Source: Pontederia crassipes
Taxonomy: Eukaryota; Streptophyta; Magnoliopsida; Commelinales; Pontederiaceae
Direction: 5' to 3'
DNA length: 64,000 nt
NCBI GenBank assembly: GCA_030549335.1
Contig: CM060196.1
Location: 72,500,139-72,564,138 of the forward strand
Shown here: positions 1 through 12,291 of the stretch, piece after piece
How the letters are laid out: each line of letters starts with the position of its first letter
Numbering within the stretch: the stretch's first letter is position 1
Translations under genes and position numbers: made by a program
The notes under the pieces: model-generated
What the model saw: only the letters and a program-made list of their open reading frames with translations
Databases searched by the model: none
Told to the model about the DNA's origin: nothing

Positions 1-513
1 GAGTAGGAATTCTTGTACACTTCAAATTCTTCCAAAAATTCATGTCAAACTCGATATTGGGCTTCGTCACGACCTGTTATGGTGATTTAATGGCCTAAAC
101 AGAGTTCGAAGTGGATTGAAAATGAGTTTTCACGGTTTGTTAGAGGGTTTTGATGGCCCTTTCAGTGTGGAAATAGTGAATTTAATGGCCCGCGAAGACC
201 TGGTCACGACCGTAAGAAGGTTTTACGGGTCTGTTTCACGGCCCGTTAAAACTTCTTCATGGCCCGTGACAGCCATTTTCACTTCACTCTTTTTGACTTT
301 CTGACTCTGTTTTAACTCCGATTTGAGCGTGATTTACTCCGTTGGTTTCGTAATTCAGTTTTCTTGCTTCCTAGACAATAAAATACAACATTTTGATAGA
401 TTTATAGTTTTTTTAAAATTAATGTAAATAATCCAATGATGCATGCTATTAGAAAATGATTCGAAATGAGATTAAATGCATGGCTAAATATATGTTATAT
501 TTTGCATACATCA
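1..513 (-). mobile_element. LTR (TGATGC family), truncated by window edge
   Basis: The right end reads GCATACATCA at 504-513. It matches the ends of the two LTRs further right (GCATGCATTA at 4063, GCATGCATCA at 5849), and all three are preceded by a similar TATGTTATATTTTGCAT-like stretch. Read on the minus strand this is the start of an LTR beginning TGATG. Bases 60-290 hold scattered copies of a CGACCCGT / ACGGCCCGT motif like the cluster in the 1785-5849 LTR. The left part lies outside the window, so neither the TSD nor the promoter can be checked. No coding sequence is seen. Confidence 0.5.
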
Positions 514-1784
514 GTACACAAATTTATACATTTCTAACAGTTTTACTTCTTCGAACTTATAGTTTAAACATCTATATAGGTTGAGAACTAAGCTTAATCT
601 GTAAAAGCAATGAAAACCTTGAGAACATAATCTTTTGTGAGGATTGAAACCTGAACAATCCACCTACCTCTCAGTTACATATCATCCATGGAAAGCGAGC
701 AATGTAGATTAGAAACAAACAAATGAAATAGAAATAAAGGAGTTAATAGTTGTCGAGGATAATAGAACTAGTGAATGTGTCGAATATTAAATGAGAGCAT
801 CATAAATGAAATGTCAACTATTTATGGGTGAATTCACTTCATCCTAAGTCTACAAGAATGAAGAATCCAAACCATAAAACTTTTAATTCGTGAACTCTGT
901 TGTTGACTGAATAGAAAGAATTTTAGTGAATAAAATAAGAAATGATATAATCTAAAATATTCAATGTGAATAAATTACTAACTTTGAGTGTAACATAAAG
1001 ATCACAAGGTTGATTCATGATTGCCTTCGGGGACAGCTCCTCTGGTTCTGTAAATTAAAAGAATGGGGTGCAACACAAGACTATATGGATACCAATTGTC
1101 CTAAATGTAATATGCAAAAAAACAATAACAATAACATTACAAACATTTTATTGTCAGTTTAATATAAAAAAATTGAGAAACTTATCTGGAACTATAAAAC
1201 ACTTATGAAAGCTGAAATTTTATGCGCCTAATTTAAATTGTCGAGAGTGGTCAATGCATTGGTATGCTCCTTGGGCTTTCAAAATAGACTATTAAACATC
1301 TTCAGGGGTGAAACGTTATCTAAAAAAATTGTAGAAAAATTTGCAAACAGAAAGGACAACAAAACTAAGACCCTCAGACCTTCCAATACCAAATACAACA
1401 ACAATTCGGACTAGCAAATTCCTAATTCCACCCAATTAGTCAGGAGAGAATTAGAAGAAAACTTTGAACCATACATATAGAAAGGCCCTCAACATTAATC
1501 GAATAGAGACAAAAGTACCAAATATAAACACAGAATATCTAAAAAACTACAAAATGAAATAGTATCAAATCTTTTGAGAAGGGAATGACGCAAAAGTGGC
1601 CTCTCTAGCGTGCTCTCTATAGAAGGGCTGCAATGCGCCATCAAATCTTCTCCTAGGATTCTCACTAGCACAAATTGCAAGCTGAAAAAAATCTCCAATA
1701 CCCTTTGGAAAATGAAAGGGAGAATAGACGATGATGGTGAGTGGCCGTGAATGAAGATGGCCGATGGGTGAGAGGTGAGTTGGC
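514..1784. other. AT-rich spacer, no gene recognised
   Basis: About 1.27 kb between two LTRs of the same family. There is no purine-rich tract or primer-binding site next to either LTR, so it does not look like the internal region of a single element. Two overlapping minus-strand reading frames at 1495-1873 (about 100 codons) show no recognisable domain and I do not call them genes. Confidence 0.5.
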
Positions 1785-3171
1785 TCATGCAAAAAATATG
1801 TAACAACGCAATAGCTAGCAAGTGCATTAGTCGTATCAAGTAATAAAGTGAAGAGTAGAGTTGTCGATCTCACGAGGAACTATCTAAATCAATCATATCC
1901 TAGAGACCTATTAAGAGAAGAAAGGGTTTGGTATGTGTAAGACAAAAATATAAAAATTACAAAAAATAGATAATTGATGCGTAAAGATAAAGTGGTAATG
2001 ATATCTGAGAATCATGGATGATTAAAGTAAAGTTAAATATATATGAACGTCTGAACTAATCAAATTATGACAGAAACATTCGAGTCGATTCTTGAGATGG
2101 GTTAAGGGCACTTAAAATATTGACTTGTCTAGACGAGCAAATCAGACTATCCTAATTCCAAATATGATCAATAATTGATGCGTAAAATGATGTAGCAAAA
2201 TTAAATCCACTAACAAGTGCACTAGTCGCTCAAGTAATATAGTAAAAAGGAGTAAAGAGGGTCGAACCCACGAGGAATATTATTAATTTAATATCTAAAT
2301 TTAAAAATTAATAAGAAAAGAAAAAACATAGGTTTTGAAAATAAGGTTCGTAATTGTAAAATAAAATAGAGAAGATAAGATAATATAATGGTGTTGAAAT
2401 TGGTCTTAGGATGATAATGCATTAAAGATAAATATGTGAACCAGAAAAAATAAATTAAAGTTCTTAAGATGGATTATGAATTTTCTTAAATTATTAATTT
2501 ACAAGATTAAAATAACAATGTTCACAAACTGATAATTCTGCTATTTAATCGAGCAAAACTAACTATCTTAAATTTAATCAAAACTAAAGTCCCACAAACT
2601 GGTATTCATGTAAATAAAATTTAAATTAAAATGCATTAATATGAAAATCCTAGATTATTAATCACTCCACAAACTGGCATAGATTAACAGATCACACAGA
2701 TCTAATTCTCCACACACTAGTTATTAGACCTATGTCAAATTTTAATTTCACAATAAATCATTTAATTTAACTAAATAAAATATGAAATCAAGTAGTCCAC
2801 AAATTGATAATTACTTAACTAAGAAATTTAAATAATTAAATAAAAAGCACTAAACATAATTAAAAATTGATCAAAAAAAATTCAATAATAATAAAATAAG
2901 GGTTCATAGAATTTCCCTTCAATAATAATCTTCTAAAAATAAAATAACTAAAACATGAAATTCATCCTAGAATTGTAGATATAATAACAAAATACAAACG
3001 ATAATTGAAAGAATTACACCAAGAATAAATCAGCGCCCTTGCATGCATCGGAGCGTCTGGATCAGCCGTCTGATCAACTCTCTCTTTCTTGGTCGAAGCC
3101 TGCAAAGCTCACGACTCGCTGTGGAAGAAAATCAAACTTCAAGACACCAGTTGGATTGATGGTTTCGTCCT

Positions 3172-3181
3172 CTATTTATAG
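3172..3181 (-). promoter_or_regulatory. TATA box of nested LTR
   Basis: CTATAAATAG on the minus strand, placed within the LTR as expected for a U3/R promoter. A motif cluster lies about 230 bp upstream on the same strand. Confidence 0.5.
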
Positions 3182-3399
3182 AGTGCGAACGAGGTCTTCA
3201 TGTTGATCACGATCGTAAATCGTATGGCCGAATTAAATTCATTTGGATAAAATATGAGATGCTAAAATATATACGCCATCATAAGATCTTGGTCAATAAG
3301 ATTCGATTGCGGTAAGATAAAGTTGAACTCCTGTAAAATTTTGACTTGATAAAAAGTTGGCACCCATAAAACTACCCTTTGATTTTATTCACAGCCAAC

Positions 3400-3760
3400 A
3401 AATCCCCTGTAACAACTTTGTCTCCCTAATAGTAATATAACCAATTGCATTTTACTCACAAGATAAGCCTTTACTCCCAAGATGAGCCTTTTACTCCCAT
3501 AACAGAATTGATGAATTTTTACTCCCAAAATTGATGAAAGGTGATACCTTTGCTTTATCGTCCAATAAACTCCTCTCTCCAATAATGTTGATACCCAATA
3601 AAGATAAAGCATCAATTTGGCTCCTTAAATTTTACTCACGTGTTTGGCTACTTAAATTTTACTCCATGGATTTGGCCCCTTAGATTTTACTCCATGGATT
3701 TGGTCGCTATATAATTTTTAACCCCTTATATTTTACTCCATGGATTTGGCCCTACTTTCA
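3400..3760. repeat. Degenerate TTTTACTCC motif cluster in LTR
   Basis: The sequence TTTTACTCC(C/A) recurs about ten times. From 3640 to 3750 it forms a rough tandem array of about 33-bp units (TTTTACTCCATGGATTTGGC). It occupies the same position relative to the TATA box as the clusters in the neighbouring LTRs, but with a different motif. Confidence 0.6.
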
Positions 3761-4670
3761 TTGATGATGAATCACGTGCATGGATGATCAATTTTGGCGC
3801 CTTATCTTGTATTATAATCTGGGCTTTGGTCGTCGTAAAATTTTCATATTCATCTGAGATGGCAATTTTTTCCTTTTTCTTGTCAATAAATTAAAATAAT
3901 GAAGTTAATTTGCCCATAATTATAATACTTCGAGAATTAATACATAGAATCAATAAATTCAAAATTATGACTAAAATAGACTTAAAATAATGCATGCAAT
4001 GATCAAATTACAGAAAAATAATTAAAATAATAAAATAAAATATGTTATATTTTGCATGCATTAATAATCGCTTACGACGAGTTGATTACTGATTTTACAG
4101 AGAATCATGATGCAATAAAATGTGACTCTTAAGTTATTTATTCACCCATACTTCTGGACATAATAATAAATCGCACACTATTCAATATACACGACGAATT
4201 ATCGAATATGTGTTATATATGCTTCAACTTGAAAATAAAAATCGATTATCAGAATAATAATAATAATTTTTGGAATTACTCACTTCTTGTACAAGTTTGT
4301 GATCTAATTTCAGAAATCACTTTACTCATAAAAAAACATTAAAATTAACATATATAATCAAAAGAAATTTATTTAATAAATTCACATGAATAAGGACAAG
4401 ATCCAAACACTCTATCTTTTTTAGGCAAATATGAAATCTCTATTATAGAAATAATGGACTATGAAAAATAAGATAAAAGAGCATCCAAGTATACAAAGAA
4501 AGAGAGGTTTGTAGCTTCTAGGACCTCTAGATGATTGTGCAGCACTAAGCGACGAGTCGCTGTGCAATCATTCTCCTGCGGTGACCTTCTGACTTCAAAT
4601 CTCCTTCTTTACAATGAGGCATGACTTCACAGGGCTCAAGCATGAAATTTTCAAGTCTTCTGAGGTCTTT

Positions 4671-4679
4671 TATTTATAG
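4671..4679 (-). promoter_or_regulatory. TATA box of outer LTR
   Basis: CTATAAATA on the minus strand, about 1.17 kb from the LTR start at 5849 and about 210 bp downstream of the CCCGT motif cluster. Confidence 0.5.
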
Positions 4680-4889
4680 TTCTAAGGTTCCTGATGAGTT
4701 TTGATAAATTGGGTGTCCAAAACTTATCCAAAGTATAATTTGTAATTTAAAGTCCTCTTTGACCCAAGAATCTCATGATTTATCTCCAATTCAGAACTCT
4801 TATCATAAAATAAGTCTTCTAGAAGGATGGGCACCATCTTGACATCTTGATTCAATCAAAATTTATTCGGTAAATCAACGATCCGCAAA

Positions 4890-5610
4890 AATCAGCACTC
4901 CTAACGGCCTGTGAAGAGATGTTCCTATATTTGGCTTCAGTATGTGCCGCAAAGATTCAATGACGGCTCGTAAGTTAGACCCGTGATCTATATCTACCGA
5001 CTCATAAGGACTTTGACTTGTTCTTTTGCAGGCATAATTCGCGATAGTTGTCCGGTCTACTAATATAACGGGTCATTAGGTACCTATTACGACCCGTAAC
5101 ATTTTTGGCAAGATTACACCTCTTCTATGTGCATTGTAATGGCTGCATTACGCCCGTAATATAACTATGCTCAATTTTCCTCTAATTCTCTATAGGTCAT
5201 TAACCCAATGTTCCGGCCGAGAAAGGAGGGGATCAAAATTTAGATGCGAATTGTAATTCCATATGATGACCTGTTAAATTATTCTTCGGCATAGCTCTTC
5301 AATCTGTGAGACCCGTTACAAATGTGTTACGACCCGTCATGAGATATGTCTTCGTTTAAATAAGATTTCTATTTGTAACGTGAAAGCTTCATAATGACCC
5401 GTAATGATTTCATGAGGGATGAATGGCTCTCTGAAAGGTCATTGAAATGTCCCTAACGGTCCATGTCTTCACTCTGGAGAGCCGTTAAACTGCTCTTACA
5501 GCCGGTGACGAATAAGATGGCGTCTGGTATTCTTTATGTGGGTCGTGAGCTGAGAATTGAGGATCATTAGAATTGGCTGAAGGGGCATTATATACTCATC
5601 ACGGCTCATG
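4890..5610. repeat. CGACCCGT motif cluster in LTR
   Basis: At least ten degenerate copies of ACGACCCGTNA or its complement are scattered over about 700 bp, separated by unrelated 20-80 bp spacers. They are dispersed rather than tandem. Copies are clear near 5090, 5150, 5310, 5335, 5395, 5480 and 5600. Confidence 0.65.
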
Positions 5611-5854
5611 AGAAAAGTCTGTTTTCTCCTTCCAAAATTGATTTCTTTCTTCTTTTCTCTTCGGGTAATTTTCTTTGATAATTTCCACTAAAATTAGAGA
5701 TATTCTTGTAAAATCATGCACACCTAGGTAGTTGGAGAGTTCAAGAAAATAATTGTAATAAATGAAACAAAATGGATGCATGTCATGAGAAAAATACGGA
5801 AATAAACCTAAATGCAATTTAAATTAAATGTTATAAAATGCATGCATCATTAGC

Positions 5855-7280
5855 TGACAGCGTAGATGTAGCAATGAACAGAGGTAGACAACAACAAACC
5901 AGCAAGCGATAGCAGGCAGACAAGTGTGGCAAATCCAATCCAGTTGAGGGGGGAGAAAGAGGGTAGTCGACTAGGTGAAGTTACAGATATGAAGAATGGA
6001 CCATCCTGATTAAAATATTTAAATATGAAGGTTTTAGCCTTAATCCTTTAGATGCACCTGTTATTATTAATCACATGTCACTAATTACTGGTTATTAGTG
6101 ACATTTGTTAGTTGTTACGGAAGGCCTTAAACGTTGGTGACTTTTCTCCTTTTATGCAAACGTCAGTCTGACTTTATTTAGCTCCATTGATAAGGAAGAT
6201 TATTATAGTCATCGTTTCCATTCTATTCATAATTAACATAATAGTGAATTATCCTTTTCATTCTAAGTGTGGGATTTTGACACAATTGTGAGAACTCAAT
6301 CCGTAGACGTCGCACATCAATACTTTGATGAAGGAAAAAGAAAAAAAATGAAGTTAAAAAAATTGTAGTCATTAGGCAGGAAAATGCTAAGTTTCCAATT
6401 AGCCATGTCAAGATACACTACATTGAAACAAAACATGAATGCAACTAGATAGATAGTCCCTCGATCGTACTAGAAACTACAAAGATTTAACAACTGCTAC
6501 TACCAAAATTGGAAGAAAAATAAGAAAACAAAATACATAACGCGCGACCAGTAAGAAAAGTGGGCTGAATAGATTCCACTTGCAGGTGTTTTGGTCCAAT
6601 GACAGGTGTCGAATGTCGATGGTCATTTTTGTCCTTGTTGGTCTATTGTCATCGAATGTTTGATAGATGCCTCCTCAAACCTCCTGCTTCTCTTTGCTTC
6701 AATCACATCAAGGTCAGGTGGGTTGGGGGAGGAGAGCCGTAGAGAGGATTGTCACTGGTTGTAGGGATGGCAATTATCTCTTACCCCTATCGGTTTTGGT
6801 CTGAGATTATATCTTCCTTATGGGGCCGCGGAAAATTTTTGATCGGGTCCAAATTTAGAGAATTTTTTAATCATGGGATGGAGGATGAAGGCAAATTTTC
6901 TCTGCATCCTCTTTCTAAGGATTGGAGCGGAGGAATTGCTCTCGCGCCGTCGTATTTTCGAATTCCAACTTTTATTATATAACTAAATTACTTTTTGAGT
7001 TCAACTACCCAACTAAAAGATTTAATTTTTTAAAGTTTGTAAAATTATAATTTTTTTAAATGGTGTCTTTTAGTTATTCAAATGATGAGTTTGTGTATGA
7101 GTTTTAAATTTGACAAATATTAAAAAAAATTAATGGAGTGATAATGGTGGGAGCTTTTGAATTCAAGATATGAGATGAAATTATTGAATTACTTTTTTCG
7201 ACAGTTATATGAAACCAAATCAACAATGATAATAGAAGTTGTGTGAATTGGAAAAGGTAAAAATAAAACTCAACTCAAAC
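5855..7280. other. Spacer without recognised gene
   Basis: Mostly AT-rich. It contains a short perfect inverted repeat at 6075-6104. At 6762 there is a TAGGGATGGCAA string of the kind found at ends of some plant hAT-like repeats, but I found no matching right end. The open stretch at 6749-6982 looks like that repeat rather than a gene. Confidence 0.5.
6075..6104. repeat. 11-bp perfect inverted repeat
   Basis: ATGTCACTAAT and ATTAGTGACAT are separated by an 8-base loop. Function unknown. Confidence 0.7.
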
Positions 7281-7339
7281 AAGTGTGTAGCGAATCAGAT
7301 TTCCTTAACTTTGATGCAACTTCTCAAGCAAGGGTCCAA

Positions 7340-8096
7340 CCAGCCATGGCGGATAAGAAACACCCTCGTAGGCATTTGCCTGTTCAGCATGTACCTCTAG
7401 TATTAAATACCAACTACAATGACCAAGACATTTACTTACTTAGTTACGAGAGACAATTGGGCAAACTTAACCTATCTTTCCTTTGGATCATTAAAATAAT
7501 TCGTGTGTTCAAAATGGCGATTGAGAGAATTTCTACAAAGTTTCACTCAAAACACCCTTGGTCAATTGGTGATTCTGCAAATTCCTCTCAAATTATAATC
7601 AATTGGCGATACAGCGAGCTGGCGCCGGGAGAATCGCGAGGGACGCGTGGTTCCATGAGTGCCTGCTGAACGATACATGGCCGACGGAGTCGTCCTCGCC
7701 CTTCCACGTATCAGTCAACGAATCCCGCTTCCGTCGACGGGGAAATGCATGGTGCGCATTGTGGCCGAGGAGTACCAGCTGTTGGCATGTCCCACGATTG
7801 GGAAGTATGACCAGCGGGAGATGTACTACGTTGGGGCAGCATTTGAGGGTGGAGGAGGGTGTGTCGCACTCCTATGGCATGGCATCTGGCATCAAAAATT
7901 CCACGCCAGCGCATGCAGCGAACTTTATCAAGATTGCTGCCCTCCCCATTTTGTGGGTCCTTTTTCTCCGTCGTCTCTGATTCGCCTTGCTTTTCACTTG
8001 CTCTCCTGCTGATCGGACAGGGCCAAAGTTATCAGCGTTTTCTATGATTCGTTCTCTCCAATTATTTGTGCCCTTTTCTGCATTTCCGATGAGGTA
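7340..8096 (+). other. GC-rich exon-like island, unrecognised
   Basis: From about 7600 to 8030 the base composition rises sharply above the AT-rich surroundings, as in plant exons. Several plus-strand frames are open: 7603-7980, with a run RIARDAWFHECLLND, and 7659-8012, with a run KYDQREMYYVGAAFEG. I recognise neither protein. The ATG at 7346 has a good plant context (GCCATGGCG) but its frame soon stops. A donor-like GAG|GTAAAA occurs at 8096. It may be the first exon of a decayed gene continued at 8424-8491 and 11308-11407, or a captured gene fragment. Confidence 0.35.
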
Positions 8097-8423
8097 AAAT
8101 TTTTCTCAGCTTGTTCTATCCTTGTTCATGAATTTGCTTTTTCTGGAGTATGTGTGGAATTTGAATGTTTTCTATCGATTCCAATATTTATAAAACAAGT
8201 GAAGATTATTGTTGCCACTGATTGATTATTCCTGTAAGGATGATTACGAGTTGTCATCAATTCACAAAGTTTGCCAACAAGGACTAATGCATTTGCAGCC
8301 ATAATCCACCCCTCTCTTTCCTACTAGAAGCTAAAGGTTTGGACATCAATTCTTCGTCTTTGTATGATGACATATTTAGCCAATTCCTATAACTTTTTCC
8401 ACTTTTTTTTCTTTGACTCATAG

Positions 8424-8491
8424 GGAAAGAAAGATGCTTGGCTGAAAATACTAGAAGAGCAATCAAATCTTGTTCCAATTTGCACTGAAAG
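8424..8491 (+). CDS. Putative internal exon of unrecognised gene
   Basis: Bounded by an acceptor (CATAG|GG at 8423) and a donor (AAAG|GTTAGT at 8491). It encodes 22 codons starting GKKDAWLKILEEQ and ends with two bases of a split codon. If spliced to 11308 the frame stays open for 33 more codons to a TGA at 11405-11407. The putative intron would contain the solo LTR at 8511-11035, beginning 19 bases after the donor. No family is recognised; the evidence is splice signals and frame only. Confidence 0.3.
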
Positions 8492-8510
8492 GTTAGTCTT
8501 ATGCAACTTT

Positions 8511-11035
8511 TGTAACGGCCAGAAATCCAACCTAAAAGCTTTATTCTTCAAAGCAATTTTACACCGTTAGCCCATTTACCATACATCATTTAACAGCGAA
8601 AGACTTGACAATTTTGAAAAAATCATAATAGATAAAAGCTTTATAATAATCAAATCATAACTAATCTCTCAAAAAATATCAAATGTCTAAACCATCAGTA
8701 CATCATTGACCTCAATGTTTATATAGAACTAAAGGACTTATTTACACACCTATGCATGTGTAATATTTCGTCATGAGCTACCATCCATTACTTAATTATG
8801 GTTATCTACACGGATCCAGAGTGCAAGATTTCTCAGTTAGAGCATGTAAAAGTCATGCATGCCATGATATCCTATTAGATGCGATGCATCATCATCATAA
8901 TAATAATAACATATGAACATGCATGCCGTGAACTATATCATAAACCTACATCATACTGCATCATGCTTGCAATCATTCTTCATATAATATTTATGAAATA
9001 TAAACATTGTATCATACATGTTTACTTCCAATTCATCATCTATAACAAGTTTCACTTCATTTCCATTGTCATGTACAACGAGTTTCTTCATAATTTATTG
9101 ATCCTTACTTCTTGACTTCTTTCATGTTTTAGATCTCCTGAGGGTTGTTTTATAATCCTTTGGATCCTTTTTTATCCTTCTTTTTTTTATCATGTGATCT
9201 TTCATGTGTCATCTTCATCCTTCGTCTTTTGTCACATAATAACATCTTGACTTTCATTTCATATCATAAGTCATACTTTGAAACACACATCATAATAACG
9301 AAAGACTTTATTTCTAGTCATATTTAGCAATACACACACTTTATGTTGAGGGGCATTGTTCCTTGAAAAGTACATACACAAATGCAGAACTTTATTTCTC
9401 AGACTTAGGTCTCCTTGAAGTACATACATAAGTGTAAGACTTTACTTTTCATTTCTATTCATCATTATCTTAACCTTCTTTCTTTGTTATAAGATACTTT
9501 TAAGTTTTCGCTTTCATCTTTGATCTTAACATAGTTGAAGAAGCATATCATATCATCACATTAGCTAACTAGGCCACATCCTTGGGAACACGCACATCAT
9601 AATATTGAGACTTTATTCTAAGAAATACACACACTATAATAGTGAGGGTCTTTATTTTGGTGCAATATTATAATAGTGAGGGAATTTATTCTACAGAATA
9701 CATACTTTTTGATGAGGGATTTTGTTCCTTAAGAAACACATACACAGATGTAGAACTTTACTTCGCAGGCTTAAGTCCCCTTGAAGTACATACATAGGTG
9801 CAAGACTTTACTTCTCATCATTGATGGGTGATAAGGACATTCTTCTTCAAGTTTAGGTACATTATGCTTTGCAACATAACAATCATTCATATGAATCATT
9901 CTTCATCTTTTAGCCTAATTACGATTGAGCATGTCTAAACACGTGTCTAGATAATCATTAATACATCAATTAATGGTTCATGAATAACATCATATACAAA
10001 ATGTATGAAACATCAGAAAACATTATACATCAACAAATAATTTTTTTGGGAATGTATATAAATATTTAAATAAAATGCATAGTATTAACATAACAATTGT
10101 TGACATAAATAATAATATGCCAACCTTCCTTATTTGGCGATTCTGACACATCATCAATAAAAAAATTATAACTCAATAAGTAGATGTTCATTTTGATTGA
10201 TTCTAATTTTCTTTCAAACTATACTTTTATAGGAATCACAAGTAAAATTCATGGATTTTATCTTTTTGGCGTGTAATTTAATAAATTCATACAACTATCA
10301 AGATCTATTCTTTACATAGTAATATGATAGTAGATATTAAAATATTAATAATTTAATTTATAATTGTTCTTTTCAAATGATTCTAATTTTCGTAGAAAGA
10401 TAATATGAACCTTTAACTTGTGAATAAATTTCAAATCCTAGTTTAGTATTTTCAATTTATGATACTTTTTATAATTTCGTCTCGCTGTTACCTAAGACAA
10501 CATAATAGTAGTTCGATGCTGGATCATAATTATTTTTATACATCTTCAAAACAGATGAAATAAATTTCTCTAAAAACTAGACTTTGAGAGCTTTCCATCC
10601 ATATATTATTTGTAATTTTTGGATAAGAAACCCAAATAATTATTACAAAATAGTCATGAATTTAACTGATTATACAACATAAATCAAGCAGCATTCATTC
10701 ATGCAATCCTCATTTATGTAACCCTCAATAAAAAAAACATCATTGAGAAGGGAGAGAAGGGTTTGTATATCCTTTACATACCTTTAAATTTTAGTTCTAA
10801 AATTCCCATTTTTCTAATCATCTTGTCTTTTTTTCTTTATCGTCTAAAAGCCGCTATGTCTTCTTCCTTTCCCTTTAAATCTTAATCTCCTTCTTCATGT
10901 GGATTTTAAAGTAGTCATCATGAAGAATATGATTCTAGGTCTCCTAACGTTAGAATTTTCTTTGTAGAGAAAAAAAAAGAAAGAGGATGAATGATTGACA
11001 ACTAGATTTGTGAGGAGACTAATAGAATTGTTACA
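8511..11035. mobile_element. Solo LTR (TGTAACG family)
   Basis: Begins TGTAACGGCC at 8511 and ends GAATTGTTACA at 11035, 2525 bp. Flanks ACTTT (8506-8510) and CCTTT (11036-11040) form a 4/5 TSD. Length and terminal inverted bases match the 39684-42281 and 12292-14676 LTRs. The interior is AT-rich and non-coding. 9330-9480 and 9700-9830 are two diverged copies of a block containing AAGTACATACATA. Orientation not determined. Confidence 0.6.
9330..9830. repeat. Duplicated block inside LTR
   Basis: Two imperfect copies about 370 bp apart share the order: TTGTTCCTT, ACATACACA, AGACTTTACTT, CCTTGAAGTACATACATA, then AAGACTTTACTT. Between them are further ACTTTATTCT-type short repeats. This parallels the 157-bp tandem duplication in the related LTR at 40575-40870. 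Confidence 0.6.
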
Positions 11036-12291
11036 CCTTTATAGTTCAAAAGACCCAAATATTCTTGGCCCAAAATTGGAGTATGTTTCAACTTTAGGAG
11101 CAATCAGCCAAGTGATGCAAAGAGATAGTTGTGCCATTGATTGATTTAGTTATTGCTGTCACAAGCATATCTGAGTTACAAGAAAGATTATTATACATGA
11201 TGTGGTGTGATAATTTAGCCAAATCGAATTCAATTCCAACATAATTGAATTACATCTGTTAGTTTAGAACAAGCCAATAAACTTATATCTGCTTCATTAT
11301 ATTGCAGGAAGGCTTCAATTTTTCCCATGCAGATTCATGCTGTCATGCTAATGCACCGACTCCTTGGTGGACCTAGCTTGTTCGCTTCCTTCCACAGCAA
11401 CACATGAAATTGATGTGGGTGCATTTGTCATCAATGAGAACATAGAAGTTGTTTTCATATTCTTCATATTATGTAGTGTTATATAAATACATCACTAGAT
11501 CTGCAATTCAAAAAAGAATTCTGGTAATGGAACTCTATTTTTCTGTGATCACCATAGGCATATGAAAGCTACCAATTAGCTAGGCAGGAGAAATATTTTT
11601 TACAGCTATAAATTAAAGAAGAAACTGGGATAAGGCCACTTTTCCTTGTATTATATTTGTACACAATACCTTATGGAATCTTTAATTTCTTTAAATAGAC
11701 CTACGTACATTCATGGAACTTCTTACTTTCAGGTATGTTTGACATAGAAGATTGTGAAACATTCTTAACTTATGATGAATCATAACAGTTACTTGTCAAT
11801 AACTTCACCAATACTGTGAGAATCTTTTTACTAGCATTTTCCATTTTCATATGATTTAGCATAAGATTTTTTTGATAATTTTGTTATATTCTTATTACAT
11901 GTGACAAATTATTTTCAAGGAGAAATTGATATGGAATTGGACACGCCACATGTTCTGAAAATTTTGAATCGATTTGGAATGTGATGCTGTTGAGTGGCTG
12001 AACAATTTATCCTAGGCCTTATTGTATCAGGACGACAACCTCTGAGTTGTATAGAAGAAAATGTTTCACATTTTTGTTATATTAGTTAGGAAGAATTGTA
12101 TTTTTAATTGTCAATTCGTTATTATTGGATAGTTTGAAAATTACCTTTGTTATTAGTGAACAATTGTTTTATTGTTAGGCATAATTTGAAAGTCAATTTT
12201 CTTATAAATAATTTGTTTATTGTTAGACATTTGAAAATTAATCTTGTCAGTGGGGCAACAAGTTAGTGTTCTAAACTTGTGAGTAACTTTT
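11036..12291. other. Low-repeat spacer between two LTRs
   Basis: About 1.25 kb without terminal motifs of mobile elements. Contains the putative last exon at 11308-11407. The rest is AT-rich, with no long frame on either strand; it may be intron and 3' flank of the same decayed gene. Confidence 0.4.
11308..11407 (+). CDS. Putative 3' exon of unrecognised gene
   Basis: Follows a clean acceptor (ATATTGCAG at 11307). Spliced in phase with 8424-8491 it gives 32 open codons (starting KASIFPMQIHAVM) and a TGA at 11405-11407. In the unspliced frame a stop occurs earlier. The product is not recognised. A chance open stretch of this length is possible. Confidence 0.3.

Larger units (their letters stand above)
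2176..4063 (-). mobile_element. Nested solo LTR, TSD ATAAT
   Basis: Begins TGATGCGTAAAATG at 2176 and ends GCATGCATTA at 4063 (the usual final TCA has become TTA). Perfect 5-bp TSDs ATAAT lie at 2171-2175 and 4064-4068. The element is 1888 bp with no open frame of interest. On the minus strand a TATA box lies at 3172-3181. The left 110 bp (CACTAACAAGTGCACTAGTCG, then CACGAGG) is the family signature. It sits inside the 1785-5849 LTR in the same orientation. Confidence 0.75.
1785..5849 (-). mobile_element. Solo LTR (TGATGC family), split by a nested LTR
   Basis: Read on the minus strand it starts TGATGCATGC at 5849 and ends near 1785, where TCATGC probably stands for a mutated TGATGC. Flanking bases TTGGC (1780-1784) and TTAGC (5850-5854) form a 4/5 TSD. 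Inside the left end, the block 1817-1880 (CAAGTGCATTAGTCG, then CACGAGG) corresponds to the same block in the 2176-4063 and 43944-45278 LTRs. Without the nested LTR it is about 2.2 kb. There is no coding sequence, PBS or polypurine tract, so a solo LTR is the best reading. A minus-strand TATA box lies at 4671-4679. Superfamily is uncertain; Ty3-gypsy is my guess from the terminal block. Confidence 0.6.

Noticed and set aside
1495-1873. Two overlapping minus-strand open frames (about 100 codons each)
   Set aside because: No recognisable domain, they overlap in different phases, and the second runs into LTR sequence.
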